Shown: positions 46,276-55,456, counted from the first letter of the stretch. The stretch: DNA of 64,000 nucleotides from Gluconobacter sp. Gdi (GCF_014132155.1 NZ_BLJQ01000004.1:218982-282981), one strand, 5' to 3'. The notes: generated by a model not told the origin, from the sequence alone. Translations and numbers: made by a program.

Positions 46276-47984
46276 TTCGGCCAGATCCTCATACGCATAT
46301 ACTGTCCGCGCCTACGTAGCCGACCCTGCCAGCGCCGTAAACGCACAGTGAAAGATGTAGTCCAGATTGTTGGATCAGAAAGTCTCTCGACAAGAACTTC
46401 AGGTCCACATGGCGTTTGGGTGACCGGATCCAAATAAAGCGGGTAAAGAATAAGCGCTCCTGCCACAAGATCTTCCAAAAGCAGGTTTCGCCCTCTCCTG
46501 CCCGTGCTGGGGGCAAGATCACATGTCAGCCCCCATCCCGCGTAGAACGGATTTCCATAGGTCGTAACTGCCCGTCCACGCAGCAAGGCTTCGAAACCTG
46601 CAAGCGATGTCATGGTGTGAACCTGATCCACCTGCGCAATCAGAGACACCATTGCGCCACCCCGTACAATCTCGTCTGCATATTGCAGGGCAATATCGTC
46701 TCTGACGCCGCCTGGGCGATGACCTGCGTCAACATCTGGATGGGGGCGGAAAACAATGTACGCATCAGGCATCCGGTCACGAACGTTACGGAGGAGGGAG
46801 AGGTTGTCGCTGACGTCCCCACAGCCCAACTGAATGGACAAATCATTACTGACCTGACCTGGCACCAGAATAACCGTCTTGCCTGCCGGTCGAGCGAGCA
46901 AGGAACCAACGTCAGCCGTACTCCCGTATTTGGAGACATTCCGCACGACGAGTGTGTCAATCAAATGGCGGGCACGCTCACGCAGCCTGTCATCAAAAGC
47001 CGTTCTCATCAGGATCTTTTCCAGATCGCTGGGTCGGGAAGGATCAAAATAGATACCCGACCGGTCGAGAACGATGGAACAGGGCGGCAAAAGATCACTG
47101 CCAAGCCCAACAGACCGCAGAAAGCCATCTTCAACCTGGCATATGCCGATGCCTTGAGCTTTTGCCTTCCGCTCCAGTCCCGACGGAATACGACTGGACC
47201 AGGCGGCGATTATTCCTTTCCTGCGCTGGGCTTCTTTTAACGCCCCGTACATCGACTTCCGGAAAAAGACCCGATTACGGCCGATATTGAAAAATTCTCG
47301 GATACGTTTGCGTTTCCACCACGCCATGCCAAGACAGACCGCCACATCTCTCGTGCGCTCCCATGCCCGGCGGTCGTCAGCCACGACCCTAACGGCTTCG
47401 CTGAAATCAATTGAGCGGCCATCGAAGGGACTGTGCCAGGAAACGGACTCTGTCAGCCACGTAAGCGCCATGGCTTCAGAAAATACCACCTCGCCTTCTG
47501 TGGGCGACCATAGCGTTACTGCCCGGCCATAGATTGCCCCCAGCAGCGCAGCATCATCCCGGCCAGCAGCCCAAACCTCTTCAACCTTCTCTACAACACT
47601 GTGGGGATCGACTTTCGACAAAACCTGCCCACCTGCGGCCCTGACCCTGTCAGCGTGATGCAGATGTGGAGACAGTACTACAACCGTACTCGCCTTTACC
47701 CGCGCCGTGACATGGCTCCATAAAGCCCATGCCAGATCCGGATCTGGCGGCAATGAGACAAGGATTTTGCGACCGGAAGACATTACTGCCGGGGGCAGCC
47801 AGAACGTTCCACCAATTCGGCCAGACCGAATGTCCTGCAAAAGAGAATCTGCTGAAAATGTAGGCGTCACACCGGCAAATGAAGAGATGCATCCCAGCTC
47901 GGAAGCTCGGCTTTCTTTCCTTGGCGGACGCCTGAGCAAGACTGAGTCAGTCGTAGAGCCTGTGCGTGATGGATGAAATCTCAT
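46272..47984 (-). CDS. KpsC-like capsular polysaccharide protein, single module
   Basis: A 570-residue protein. The C-terminal 350 residues form a full KpsC module: IAAWSSRIPSGLERKAKAQG, QVEDGFLRSVGLGSDLLPP, GIYFDPSRPSDLEKILM, VLVPGQVSNDLSIQLG, YIVFRPHPDVDAGHR and TYGNPFYAGWGLTCDL. Classical KpsC proteins are about 670 residues with two such modules acting as Kdo transferases. Here the N-terminal 200 residues lack those signatures, so this is a one-module variant or the first module has diverged. Starts the kpsC-kpsS-GT4 unit. Confidence 0.84.
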   Translation of the reverse strand: MRFHPSRTGSTTDSVLLRRPPRKESRASELGCISSFAGVTPTFSADSLLQDIRSGRIGGTFWLPPAVMSSGRKILVSLPPDPDLAWALWSHVTARVKASTVVVLSPHLHHADRVRAAGGQVLSKVDPHSVVEKVEEVWAAGRDDAALLGAIYGRAVTLWSPTEGEVVFSEAMALTWLTESVSWHSPFDGRSIDFSEAVRVVADDRRAWERTRDVAVCLGMAWWKRKRIREFFNIGRNRVFFRKSMYGALKEAQRRKGIIAAWSSRIPSGLERKAKAQGIGICQVEDGFLRSVGLGSDLLPPCSIVLDRSGIYFDPSRPSDLEKILMRTAFDDRLRERARHLIDTLVVRNVSKYGSTADVGSLLARPAGKTVILVPGQVSNDLSIQLGCGDVSDNLSLLRNVRDRMPDAYIVFRPHPDVDAGHRPGGVRDDIALQYADEIVRGGAMVSLIAQVDQVHTMTSLAGFEALLRGRAVTTYGNPFYAGWGLTCDLAPSTGRRGRNLLLEDLVAGALILYPLYLDPVTQTPCGPEVLVERLSDPTIWTTSFTVRLRRWQGRLRRRGQYMRMRIWPK

Positions 47985-48066
47985 AGATATGCTTTCTAAC
48001 TGAAAGCCCGCGACATCCGGAAGCCGATTTCGAATTCATGATTTATCTTTTTTCTGCGTCGTTTCT

Positions 48067-49512
48067 GTGAAGAACTTTCTGCTCTCCCTTCTTTGTACGA
48101 TCGTATTTTCGATCTTATTTGACAGATTTACTCGACCATCTCGCATTGGCTGGCGTGGATACGCAATCCATACCCTGATTATCTTAATTTTTTATGGTGC
48201 GGCACTTGCCCTGACGGGCGGCTTCTGGGTTGCCTGCGTTCTCACTGGAGCAATATTTCTTGCTGTCGTGATCGCTTCGAACATCAAATTTCGAGTGTTA
48301 GGTGAGCCATTAGTTTTTTCTGATCTCGCAGTAGCCGCTTCATTCTTGCGCTATCCGCGTTTTTACTTGGCGGCAATTCCCAGCTCCCTGAAGATCATCC
48401 TTCTTCCTGCGGTAATGATTGTGATTGGGTGCGTCATAGCCTTCTCGTCCATTACGCCAGCGCCTCACCTTGCAGGCTTGGCAGTCTCTTTGGGCGCCCT
48501 TTCGGTGGTTGGCACCAACTGGAAGCTTTATTGGCGCTCCGGCTTCATGCCCTGCCCCAATCTTCAGGCAGATATCACGCAATACGGCTTACTCTCCGTA
48601 TTGATAGTCTACACACTAAGATGGCGCGCAACTCCATCTCCTGCTGCAGTGCCTCCGCTCCCGGCACTTAAGCCAGACCAAGACCCTGCTCCCTTTTTAA
48701 TCATCATACAGTGTGAGTCATTTGCTGATCCCACAGATCTTGTCCCTGGGCATTTTCTTCCCCCTCTCCAAGCACTTGAGCGACTACAGAAAACGTCTGA
48801 TGAATATGGAAGACTCTCCGTCAGCGGGTTCGGTGCTTATACGATGCGGACGGAGTATGCCGTGCTCTGCGGCCGCAGTGATAAGGACCTTGGGTTTCGT
48901 GCATTTGATCCTTTTCTGACAGCCGAGGATGAAAGAACATTTGGGCTGCCAAATCGACTTGCCGCGCTTTATGAAAAACGACTTTTTGTCCATCCTCATG
49001 ATCTACGGTTTTACGGTCGCGACCGTCTGATGCCTGCATTGGGTTTCACGACGCTAGTCGGGCCTGATGATTTCAAGAACGCTGAAAAATCCGGGCCTTA
49101 CATTAGCGACAAGGCGTTGGGCGACTATCTCCACAACCGCATACTAACAACTGATGAGGCGGAACTGATTTATGTCGTCACCATGGAAAATCATGGCCCT
49201 TGGGATGCAGGACGCCTGGATGCGACAGACCCGCTCGCAGCCTGGAATCACCACGCTCATAATGGTGACGCTTTATTGGAGAGCCTGAACCGTACCCTAC
49301 AAGAATGTGGCCGTCCCGCACATCTGATCTTTTTTGGTGACCATCGCCCTTCAATCCCCGGATACGTTCACCCTGCCCCGGTACGATCAACACCCTTCAT
49401 TTCTCTCACCTATAACATCGAAAAGGCAGCAGCCCCCGCAACCGCCTGCACGATAACGCCCGCAGAACTGCATGATGTTATTTTAAAAAAATTGTCCACA
49501 AATAAGAAATAA
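48067..49512 (+). CDS. LtaS/MdoB-type phosphoglycerol transferase family protein
   Basis: A 481-residue inner-membrane protein: about five N-terminal transmembrane segments (1-190), then a periplasmic alkaline-phosphatase-superfamily domain. Metal and catalytic residues match the LtaS/MdoB pattern: E217 in IIQCESFADP, nucleophile T259 in GAYTMRTEYAVLCG, H376 in TMENHGPWD and the FFGDHRPS segment. It starts at GTG. In this family such enzymes add glycerol phosphate to glucans or build polyglycerol phosphate; here it probably decorates a surface glycan. Divergent from kpsC-like. Confidence 0.85.
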   Translation: MKNFLLSLLCTIVFSILFDRFTRPSRIGWRGYAIHTLIILIFYGAALALTGGFWVACVLTGAIFLAVVIASNIKFRVLGEPLVFSDLAVAASFLRYPRFYLAAIPSSLKIILLPAVMIVIGCVIAFSSITPAPHLAGLAVSLGALSVVGTNWKLYWRSGFMPCPNLQADITQYGLLSVLIVYTLRWRATPSPAAVPPLPALKPDQDPAPFLIIIQCESFADPTDLVPGHFLPPLQALERLQKTSDEYGRLSVSGFGAYTMRTEYAVLCGRSDKDLGFRAFDPFLTAEDERTFGLPNRLAALYEKRLFVHPHDLRFYGRDRLMPALGFTTLVGPDDFKNAEKSGPYISDKALGDYLHNRILTTDEAELIYVVTMENHGPWDAGRLDATDPLAAWNHHAHNGDALLESLNRTLQECGRPAHLIFFGDHRPSIPGYVHPAPVRSTPFISLTYNIEKAAAPATACTITPAELHDVILKKLSTNKK

Positions 49513-49682
49513 ATATGAAGTTTAATAAGAAATATTCAACTATTTTTACTTGTTGATATATTAATTTTTATTGCCCTATACACTACGAGAAAATAAAAAA
49601 TAATTTCTACACAGAAATTATCAGCATCACCGCACCAGCCCTAAAATTTTCAACCGTCATAATCTTTTTCAAAAATTCTTAT

Positions 49683-49697
49683 TGCGAATAATTATCA
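49683..49697. promoter_or_regulatory. Fur box upstream of siderophore receptor
   Basis: TGCGAAT-A-ATTATCA matches the 7-1-7 Fur consensus TGATAAT-N-ATTATCA at 12 of 14 positions. It lies in a very AT-rich stretch directly before the TonB receptor, which is where iron repression would be expected. Confidence 0.75.
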
Positions 49698-49735
49698 TTT
49701 GAATGATAGTCCCGCTTCTTTCACCCAGCCACCGC

Positions 49736-51919
49736 GTGAGACCCGTGCCCAGCAATTCCAGAATGACCCCCGCCATTGCCGGTTTATGCCTTGTTTTCAG
49801 CCATGCTCACGCTGCTGACCAGACAGCCACTCCAGAACACCATACGAACAGAAAAACCACGTCTACGCCTGCTAAAATGGAACATATTTCTGTCCGGGCA
49901 CGCAGAATGGCGACGGTGGCGACGTCTGCAACGAAGTCGGATACTCCCCTGATCGAGACGGCCCAGTCTGTTACGGTCATTACACGCAATGAGATGGACG
50001 TTCGGGGCGTTCTGAACCTTAATCAGGCCGTTCGCTACACAGCTGGCGTCACCGCGGACCAGCGCGGCGGTGCAGTTGGCACGCGTTACGATCTGTTTGC
50101 CCTCCGCGGCTTCTCCGTCCCAACCTTTCTGGATGGATTGAAACTACAGGACAGCCCCACAGGCTACGCCGTTGCACAGACCGACACATCGCGCCTTGAT
50201 CGGGTTGAAATTCTCAAAGGCCCCGCCTCTGCACTGTATGGCCAATCCAGTCCCGGCGGCCTGACGGCCCTCTCCAGCAAGTTGCCAACAGACCAGCGCT
50301 TCTACGGCGGGGTCAATGCAACGGGAGGCATGTTCGATCTTTATCGCGTTGATGCGGATGTCGGCGGGTATGCAACAGACAATGGGCTTGTCCGGTACCG
50401 GGTCTATGGCACCGTCAATGGGCAGCATACACAGTTAACGCACACCGGAAGCCGACGCTTCTCCATTAGCCCATCGGTGACTTTCGGCGGAAATGGACCG
50501 ACAACACTCACGTTGCTTGGTAATTATCAGTACGACCCCACCAATGGAACTTATGGTGGCGTTCCTTTGGTGGGATCGCTCAAGCGGGCGCCATACGGCT
50601 ATTTGCCCAGAAATTTCTATGACGGTGATTCGTCCTTCGAAAAGTACAACCGTCGTCAGGGTGCCATTACCTACATCTTCAATCATACATTCAATAATGA
50701 CTGGAGCTTCACGTCTCGCGGCCGTTATGACGATGTGAAGACTCAATACCGCAGCGTTTATGACATGGGGTATTACGTCAACGACGATACGCTGGCCCGC
50801 TCAGCAATCGAGACATACGAGCACACCCACAACCTGGCGTTTGACAGCCAGTTCAAAGGCAAAGTCCGTACAGGCCCGCTGCATCACACGCTGATGTTCG
50901 GCTTTGACTATATGCAGCAGAGCGCGACTGAAGTTGGATATTACGGCGCAGCGCCTGACCTGAACGTGTTTCATCCAGACTACCAGATGGCTATTGCCCC
51001 CATGTCTCCATGGGTCAACTATCGAACGGACTCGCATCAGGTGGGCGCCTATGGGCAGGATGAAATCCGCTGGGACCGCCTGATCCTGACAGGTAGCATC
51101 CGCAACGACTGGTATCGCTCCCATCAGGTCGAATCCAATTACAATTCAGACAGCCGTCAGAGCCCCAGCCAGATTACTTGGCGCACCTCCGGCCTCTATC
51201 ATTTTGATTTCGGTCTCGCACCGTACATCAGCTATTCGACATCTTTCCAACCACAGTCTGGCGCCGTGTCCAGCGATGGCGGAAAGACCATGCATCAGGC
51301 TGCCCCGTCTCTCGGCAAGCAACTTGAAGGCGGTGTGAAATATCAGGTTCCGGGAACCAGCATCCTGCTGACAGCAACCGGTTTTCACATTGAGCAAACC
51401 AACGTTCTGGTTGGTGTCGGGAATACGGGTTACAGCACCGCCAGTGGTCTGGTTCATTCAGATGGTTTCGAGTTCGAAGCACATGCTGAGCCATACAAGA
51501 ACCTTATGGTCACAGCATCCGTCAGCTTCCAGAAAGTCCATGACGATTCAACCGGCAAGCCCCTGATGCAATCAGGCAAAGGGAATTCCTCCCTGTTTGT
51601 TTTCTACACGATGCCATCCGGCCCTCTGAAGGGCTTCGGCTTTGGCGGTGGTATGCGATATTCTGCCAAGACCTATGGTGGCGAAGCATCCTACGGCAGC
51701 GTCTGGATTCCGCAGTATGCGCTCTTTGACGGTTCCGTCCGCTACGATCTCAACAACCTGTCCCACAGACTGCATGGCTGGACAGTTGCTGCCAGTGTCC
51801 GCAACCTGTTTGATAAGAACTATGTGGCGAACTGCCTTGCTTACGCCTCTTACAATCAGGAATTCTGCTATTATGGCGAACGCCGCAACGCACAGGCGAG
51901 CGTTGGCTACACCTGGTAA
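49736..51919 (+). CDS. TonB-dependent siderophore receptor
   Basis: Outer-membrane receptor, 727 residues from the GTG at 49736. That start gives a signal peptide with a basic n-region, hydrophobic TPAIAGLCLVF and cleavage after SHAHA. The ATG at 49703 would lie only 5 bases after the Fur box, and ATG 49763 leaves a signal with no positive charge. The plug domain has SVTVITRNEMDVRGVLNLNQAVRYTAGV and VEILKGPASALYGQSSPGGL; the barrel ends in GYTW, an aromatic C-terminus. The FhuA/FpvA-like pattern points to ferric siderophore uptake. First gene of an iron operon. Confidence 0.9.
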   Translation: MRPVPSNSRMTPAIAGLCLVFSHAHAADQTATPEHHTNRKTTSTPAKMEHISVRARRMATVATSATKSDTPLIETAQSVTVITRNEMDVRGVLNLNQAVRYTAGVTADQRGGAVGTRYDLFALRGFSVPTFLDGLKLQDSPTGYAVAQTDTSRLDRVEILKGPASALYGQSSPGGLTALSSKLPTDQRFYGGVNATGGMFDLYRVDADVGGYATDNGLVRYRVYGTVNGQHTQLTHTGSRRFSISPSVTFGGNGPTTLTLLGNYQYDPTNGTYGGVPLVGSLKRAPYGYLPRNFYDGDSSFEKYNRRQGAITYIFNHTFNNDWSFTSRGRYDDVKTQYRSVYDMGYYVNDDTLARSAIETYEHTHNLAFDSQFKGKVRTGPLHHTLMFGFDYMQQSATEVGYYGAAPDLNVFHPDYQMAIAPMSPWVNYRTDSHQVGAYGQDEIRWDRLILTGSIRNDWYRSHQVESNYNSDSRQSPSQITWRTSGLYHFDFGLAPYISYSTSFQPQSGAVSSDGGKTMHQAAPSLGKQLEGGVKYQVPGTSILLTATGFHIEQTNVLVGVGNTGYSTASGLVHSDGFEFEAHAEPYKNLMVTASVSFQKVHDDSTGKPLMQSGKGNSSLFVFYTMPSGPLKGFGFGGGMRYSAKTYGGEASYGSVWIPQYALFDGSVRYDLNNLSHRLHGWTVAASVRNLFDKNYVANCLAYASYNQEFCYYGERRNAQASVGYTW

Positions 51920-52196
51920 GTCCGGTCCGGCGCACCAGCATCTGACATTGCGTTTACTGGCGGCATTGCCCGGCGGATACGCATTGTCAGTTCTGGGGGG
52001 AGTCTGCCTGAGCCTCTGGCTTCCCCTCTCACGCGCAGATTGCGCTATGGCCGGCATCCTTGTCGGCCTGCTGGTCTGGCCGGTTACGTTCATGACCTGC
52101 TTTGGTGTTACCGATGGTCGCAAAGCGTTTGGTGGCACTCTACTTGCGGTACTCTTCACGGGAGGACTGGCTCTTTTGAAGGGCTGGAGGCCATGA
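51873..52196 (+). CDS. DUF3649-type small membrane protein of iron operon
   Basis: A 107-residue protein from the ATG at 51873, overlapping the receptor end by 47 bases. After a polar leader it has three hydrophobic segments: LRLLAALPGGYALSVLGGVCLSLW, DCAMAGILVGLLVWPVTFMTCFGV and FGGTLLAVLFTGGLAL. It fits DUF3649 proteins, which are found with TonB receptors, PepSY proteins and DUF3325 proteins. The stop overlaps the PepSY start (ATGA). Confidence 0.75.
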   Translation: MANAATHRRALATPGKSGPAHQHLTLRLLAALPGGYALSVLGGVCLSLWLPLSRADCAMAGILVGLLVWPVTFMTCFGVTDGRKAFGGTLLAVLFTGGLALLKGWRP

Positions 52197-53656
52197 AAGG
52201 CAATTTTCGTGCCTCCATGGCCTGGCTACACACAGGCCTTGGACTGATAACAGGATGGGTTCTCTTCGCGATTGCCCTGTCTGGAACGCTCAGTGTGTTC
52301 CGGCAGGAAATCAGCGTCTGGATGCGGCCAGAACTGAGCGCAACTAATATCTCCCCCATTCAAGCAAGCGCCCACGCCGTAGAGTGGCTTACACAGAATG
52401 CCCCGACATCTCCGGCATGGTATCTGAATGCGCCGACACAGCAGGAGCCTTTCACCTTTGGGGTCTGGGCTGACCCCAAAGGCGTGTATTTGCAGAAAGC
52501 ACTCAGCCCACAAACCGGCAGCCCTGACGGCATTCGACAAACCTTTGGCGGCGAGTTTTTCTACCGCTTCCATTTCGAGCTTCAACTCCCCTACCCGTTT
52601 GGTCGCCTGATCGCCGCTATCGCCGCGCTGACCCTTGTCGTCGGCCTGATTTCCGGCGTCATTATTCACCGTCGGATCTTCACGGATTTCTTTACATTCC
52701 GTCCGGGAAAAGGACAGAGAAGCTGGCTGGATGCGCATAACCTTCTAGGCGTTCTGGCCCTGCCCTTCCACCTCATGATCTCCTTCACAGGCGCAGTTAC
52801 GCTGGGGACCCTGCTTCTCCCATGGAGCACGCAGGCCATTTACAAACATGATCTAATGGCGTCTTACACAGATCTGAATCCGGCCTTGAATACCCGTCCG
52901 CCCAGCGGCCATCCGGGCCATCTCGCGCCCATCCTTCCCATTCTTCAGGATGCAGAAAGACGCATCGGTGAAGCCGGCATCGCACAGATCTATATCTTCA
53001 ATCCGACCGATCAGGCGTCAGTGATTACCATCACATCGGGCAACACGAACACCGTCAGCACGACATCACACACCCTGAATTTTGACGGCACGAACGGCCA
53101 CCTTCTCAGCGAACATGTCGAAAAGCGACCACTCATTGGTGCTTACACATTCCTGTATGGTCTTCACGTCGCACGCTTTGCGCCCAGTGTGACGAGATGG
53201 CTTTATTTTGTGTGCGGACTGATGCTGACCGCCGTTATTGGAAGCGGAATGCGCCTCTGGACGATCAAACGTCTCAGAAGCAATCCTCATCTAGGGCACA
53301 TTCTGACAGAGCGCCTGAATGTCGGGGTTCTGGCTGGGCTGCCCCTCGCTTTTGCATCCTATTTTCTTGCAAACCATATTCTCCCAGCGCGCCTTCCGGG
53401 ACGGGAGAACCACGAAATTCAGTGCGTCTTCATCATCTGGGCTCTCGCCCTGATTTTCGCCCTGTTCCGTAAATCAGAAGCCGCCTGGACCGAACTTCTG
53501 GCTGCCTGCGCCCTAGCATGTCTGGCTATAGCTGCACTGGGGGCACCATGGCGTGATAGTGTCAGCGCCGCGACAAGTGTAACGGCCGCATTTTTTGCCG
53601 GGTCGTTCGCCTATGCCGCCATCAATACCTATCGCAAGAAAAGACTTTCCCCATGA
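52193..53656 (+). CDS. PepSY-associated membrane protein, probable ferric-siderophore reductase
   Basis: A 487-residue inner-membrane protein with PepSY_TM topology. N-terminal LHTGLGLITGWVLFAIALSGTLSVFRQEI, then LIAAIAALTLVVGLISGVIIHRRIF followed by RPGKGQRSWLDAHNLLGVLALPFHLMISFTG, whose His residues fit haem-like or metal contacts, and at least three more segments at the C-terminus. Members such as PiuB/FoxB-like proteins reduce or release iron from siderophores. Position between DUF3649 and DUF3325 genes, all overlapping by 4 bases, supports this. Confidence 0.85.
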   Translation: MKGNFRASMAWLHTGLGLITGWVLFAIALSGTLSVFRQEISVWMRPELSATNISPIQASAHAVEWLTQNAPTSPAWYLNAPTQQEPFTFGVWADPKGVYLQKALSPQTGSPDGIRQTFGGEFFYRFHFELQLPYPFGRLIAAIAALTLVVGLISGVIIHRRIFTDFFTFRPGKGQRSWLDAHNLLGVLALPFHLMISFTGAVTLGTLLLPWSTQAIYKHDLMASYTDLNPALNTRPPSGHPGHLAPILPILQDAERRIGEAGIAQIYIFNPTDQASVITITSGNTNTVSTTSHTLNFDGTNGHLLSEHVEKRPLIGAYTFLYGLHVARFAPSVTRWLYFVCGLMLTAVIGSGMRLWTIKRLRSNPHLGHILTERLNVGVLAGLPLAFASYFLANHILPARLPGRENHEIQCVFIIWALALIFALFRKSEAAWTELLAACALACLAIAALGAPWRDSVSAATSVTAAFFAGSFAYAAINTYRKKRLSP

Positions 53657-53946
53657 TGGGGGCGACGCTGCTGTGTGGGCAGATTTCCATTCTGTTGATG
53701 GCGGCGGGCTCCGCTCGTGGCAGCGGAATTTTCTTCAAAAAAGCCACGTCGGCGTCCTATCTGCTCGGCCTTAGACTGATAGGCTTTGCACTGCTGGGTT
53801 TAAGCCTGATGCTTCAACTCCATGGATCGCAAACGCCCATCATTGATGTCATCACATGGCTTGGCCTGCTCAGCGTAGAAATGTTGCTGGCAGCCCTGCT
53901 CTGCACGACATTGAACGCCAAGAAAAATCCGCCGCGCCGGAGATAG
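53653..53946 (+). CDS. DUF3325-type small membrane protein
   Basis: A 97-residue protein with three hydrophobic segments (LLCGQISILLMAAGSARG, YLLGLRLIGFALLGLSLMLQL and IIDVITWLGLLSVEMLLAALLC) and a basic C-terminus. Matches the DUF3325 family that ends the DUF3649-PepSY-DUF3325 iron operon. Starts within the PepSY stop (ATGA) and ends 2 bases before the convergent CLC gene. Confidence 0.78.
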   Translation: MMGATLLCGQISILLMAAGSARGSGIFFKKATSASYLLGLRLIGFALLGLSLMLQLHGSQTPIIDVITWLGLLSVEMLLAALLCTTLNAKKNPPRRR

Positions 53947-53948
53947 CT

Positions 53949-55265
53949 TCAACGACTGCGGACATCCCGCAGCGACTGCCCCTGCTCTTTCGAGAAAAGA
54001 GCCAGTTTGGGCGTCCCGATCCTTTGGGAAAGATAGATGCCGGTGTGGCCGGACACGAGATAGGCGATGAAACACCCAGTCGCGTAATAAATCACATCGG
54101 TCGCGCCGAAGAGCTCCACCGCCATGAATGTACAGGCGAGAGGTGTATTGGCCGCCCCTGCAAACACGGCGACGAACCCCACCCCTGCAAGAAGATCAAC
54201 CGGCACACCCAAAAAAGGGGACAATGCGTTTCCCAAGCCCGCCCCGATGAAAAAGAGGGGCGTCACTTCTCCGCCTTTAAAGCCGGTTGCCAATGCGACA
54301 AGAGTGAAGACCAATTTCCAGAGCCAGCTCCAGGGATAATATCCAGCTCCAAAGAAGTTCAGAATGCTCGCCCCGCCCTCCACATGTGAGACAGTACCGA
54401 GGCCAAGGTAGTCCCGCGTTCCGAGTATCCAGACCAGAAGCAACGTCAGCACGCCACCAATCGCAGGCCGTATCCAGGCTGATGGGCAAAGGCGCTGGAA
54501 GACGCCTGCCAGGCGATGAACACCGTCCGCAAACGCCCGGCTTGCGAGACCGAAACACACGGCAGCAAAACCGACCTTCACCAGCAAAATGGCGTTGACG
54601 TGAAACATCGAACCGTCTGCCGCCGCGATCCCCCGAAAGCCGACATGATAAACGGCATGATGGATACCCCACGCATGACACGTCCAGTCTGCGACAATCG
54701 AGGCCACCGCGACCGGCAGCAGAGCCGCATAATCAAGCCGGCCGAGCGTCAGAACTTCCAGTCCGAAAACAGCCCCCGCAACAGGCGTTCCGAAAACGGC
54801 ACCGAAACCTGCGGCAATCCCCGCCATGAGTAACAGGCGCATGTCCTGCACATGCAGCCGGAACAGGCGCCCAATTGCAGCAGCAAAGCTTCCTCCGATC
54901 TGAACGGCCGTTCCTTCCCGACCAACAGATGCGCCGAAAAGATGACTGACAACCGTTCCAAACAAAACCAAAGGCGCCATGCGGAAAGGGACGCCCCCAC
55001 CCGGCTTATGAATTTCGTCGATAATCAGGTTATTGCCTGCGGCTGATTTCCCGCCGAACCACTGATACAGCAGCGCAACGCCCACTCCGGCCAGCGGAAG
55101 GCCAAAGATCAGCCAAGGGGTCTCAAACCGTGTGTCCGTGGCCTGGTCCAACAACCAGAGAAACAGGGCACAAACAGATCCGACACTTCCGCCCAGCAAC
55201 AGAAGCAGAAAACCCCATCGCAATGTCGTCACAGCCACGCGGGGGGAATTATGGAAAGCAGGCAT
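53949..55265 (-). CDS. CLC-F type fluoride/proton antiporter
   Basis: CLC-family membrane protein of 438 residues with about ten membrane helices. The anion-site motifs are those of the fluoride-exporting CLC-F branch: AGNNLI (76-81) in place of the GSGIP serine loop, and GREGT (115-119) in place of GREGP. Together with the fluoride riboswitch upstream, this makes fluoride export the likely role rather than chloride. AGGAG at about 55278 lies downstream of the ATG at 55286 and 10 bases before the ATG at 55265, so the shorter start is preferred. CLC-F identity rests on motif memory. Confidence 0.85.
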   Translation of the reverse strand: MPAFHNSPRVAVTTLRWGFLLLLLGGSVGSVCALFLWLLDQATDTRFETPWLIFGLPLAGVGVALLYQWFGGKSAAGNNLIIDEIHKPGGGVPFRMAPLVLFGTVVSHLFGASVGREGTAVQIGGSFAAAIGRLFRLHVQDMRLLLMAGIAAGFGAVFGTPVAGAVFGLEVLTLGRLDYAALLPVAVASIVADWTCHAWGIHHAVYHVGFRGIAAADGSMFHVNAILLVKVGFAAVCFGLASRAFADGVHRLAGVFQRLCPSAWIRPAIGGVLTLLLVWILGTRDYLGLGTVSHVEGGASILNFFGAGYYPWSWLWKLVFTLVALATGFKGGEVTPLFFIGAGLGNALSPFLGVPVDLLAGVGFVAVFAGAANTPLACTFMAVELFGATDVIYYATGCFIAYLVSGHTGIYLSQRIGTPKLALFSKEQGQSLRDVRSR

Positions 55266-55304
55266 CGGACGCAATTCTCCTGTCATGCTTCTAGAGAAGC
55301 GAGT

Positions 55305-55374
55305 TTGACAGGAATCATCAGCATCTCGCGGAGGAGAGCGGTTCGACCAGTACGGTCAGGCAGAATCCATTGCC
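55305..55374 (-). ncRNA. Fluoride riboswitch (crcB motif)
   Basis: The minus-strand leader of the CLC-F gene carries the two conserved blocks of the crcB motif: GGCAATGGATTCTGCC at 55359-55374, where the A-T change in GGCA/TGCC keeps the stem paired relative to the common GGCG/CGCC, and GCTGATGATTCCTGTC at 55307-55322. Between them lie AACCGC and a helix. A GCTTC-TCTA-GAAGC hairpin sits between the aptamer and the ribosome site. Whether control is by translation or transcription is not clear. Confidence 0.85.
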
Positions 55375-55423
55375 GTTGTTGAAATGCTAGCGTTCAACAT
55401 CCGTGTTGTCATCCTCACAGCAC

Positions 55424-55456
55424 AAAAACGGCCCTCCCTGTTTCCAGGAAGGGCCG
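55424..55456 (-). terminator. Rho-independent terminator of the second TonB receptor gene
   Basis: On the minus strand, CGGCCCT/AGGGCCG forms the outer stem with further CCTGG/CAGGG pairing, followed by five T. It lies about 30 bases after the receptor stop and separates it from the fluoride unit. Confidence 0.85.

Noticed and set aside
46416..47240. A 274-codon plus-strand frame within the kpsC-like gene
   Set aside because: Antisense to a recognised KpsC module and lacks any motif.
40545..49700. Direct repeat of the tRNA-Glu 3' end marking an integrated element
   Set aside because: I found no second copy of the tRNA end by reading, so a formal att pair is not claimed.
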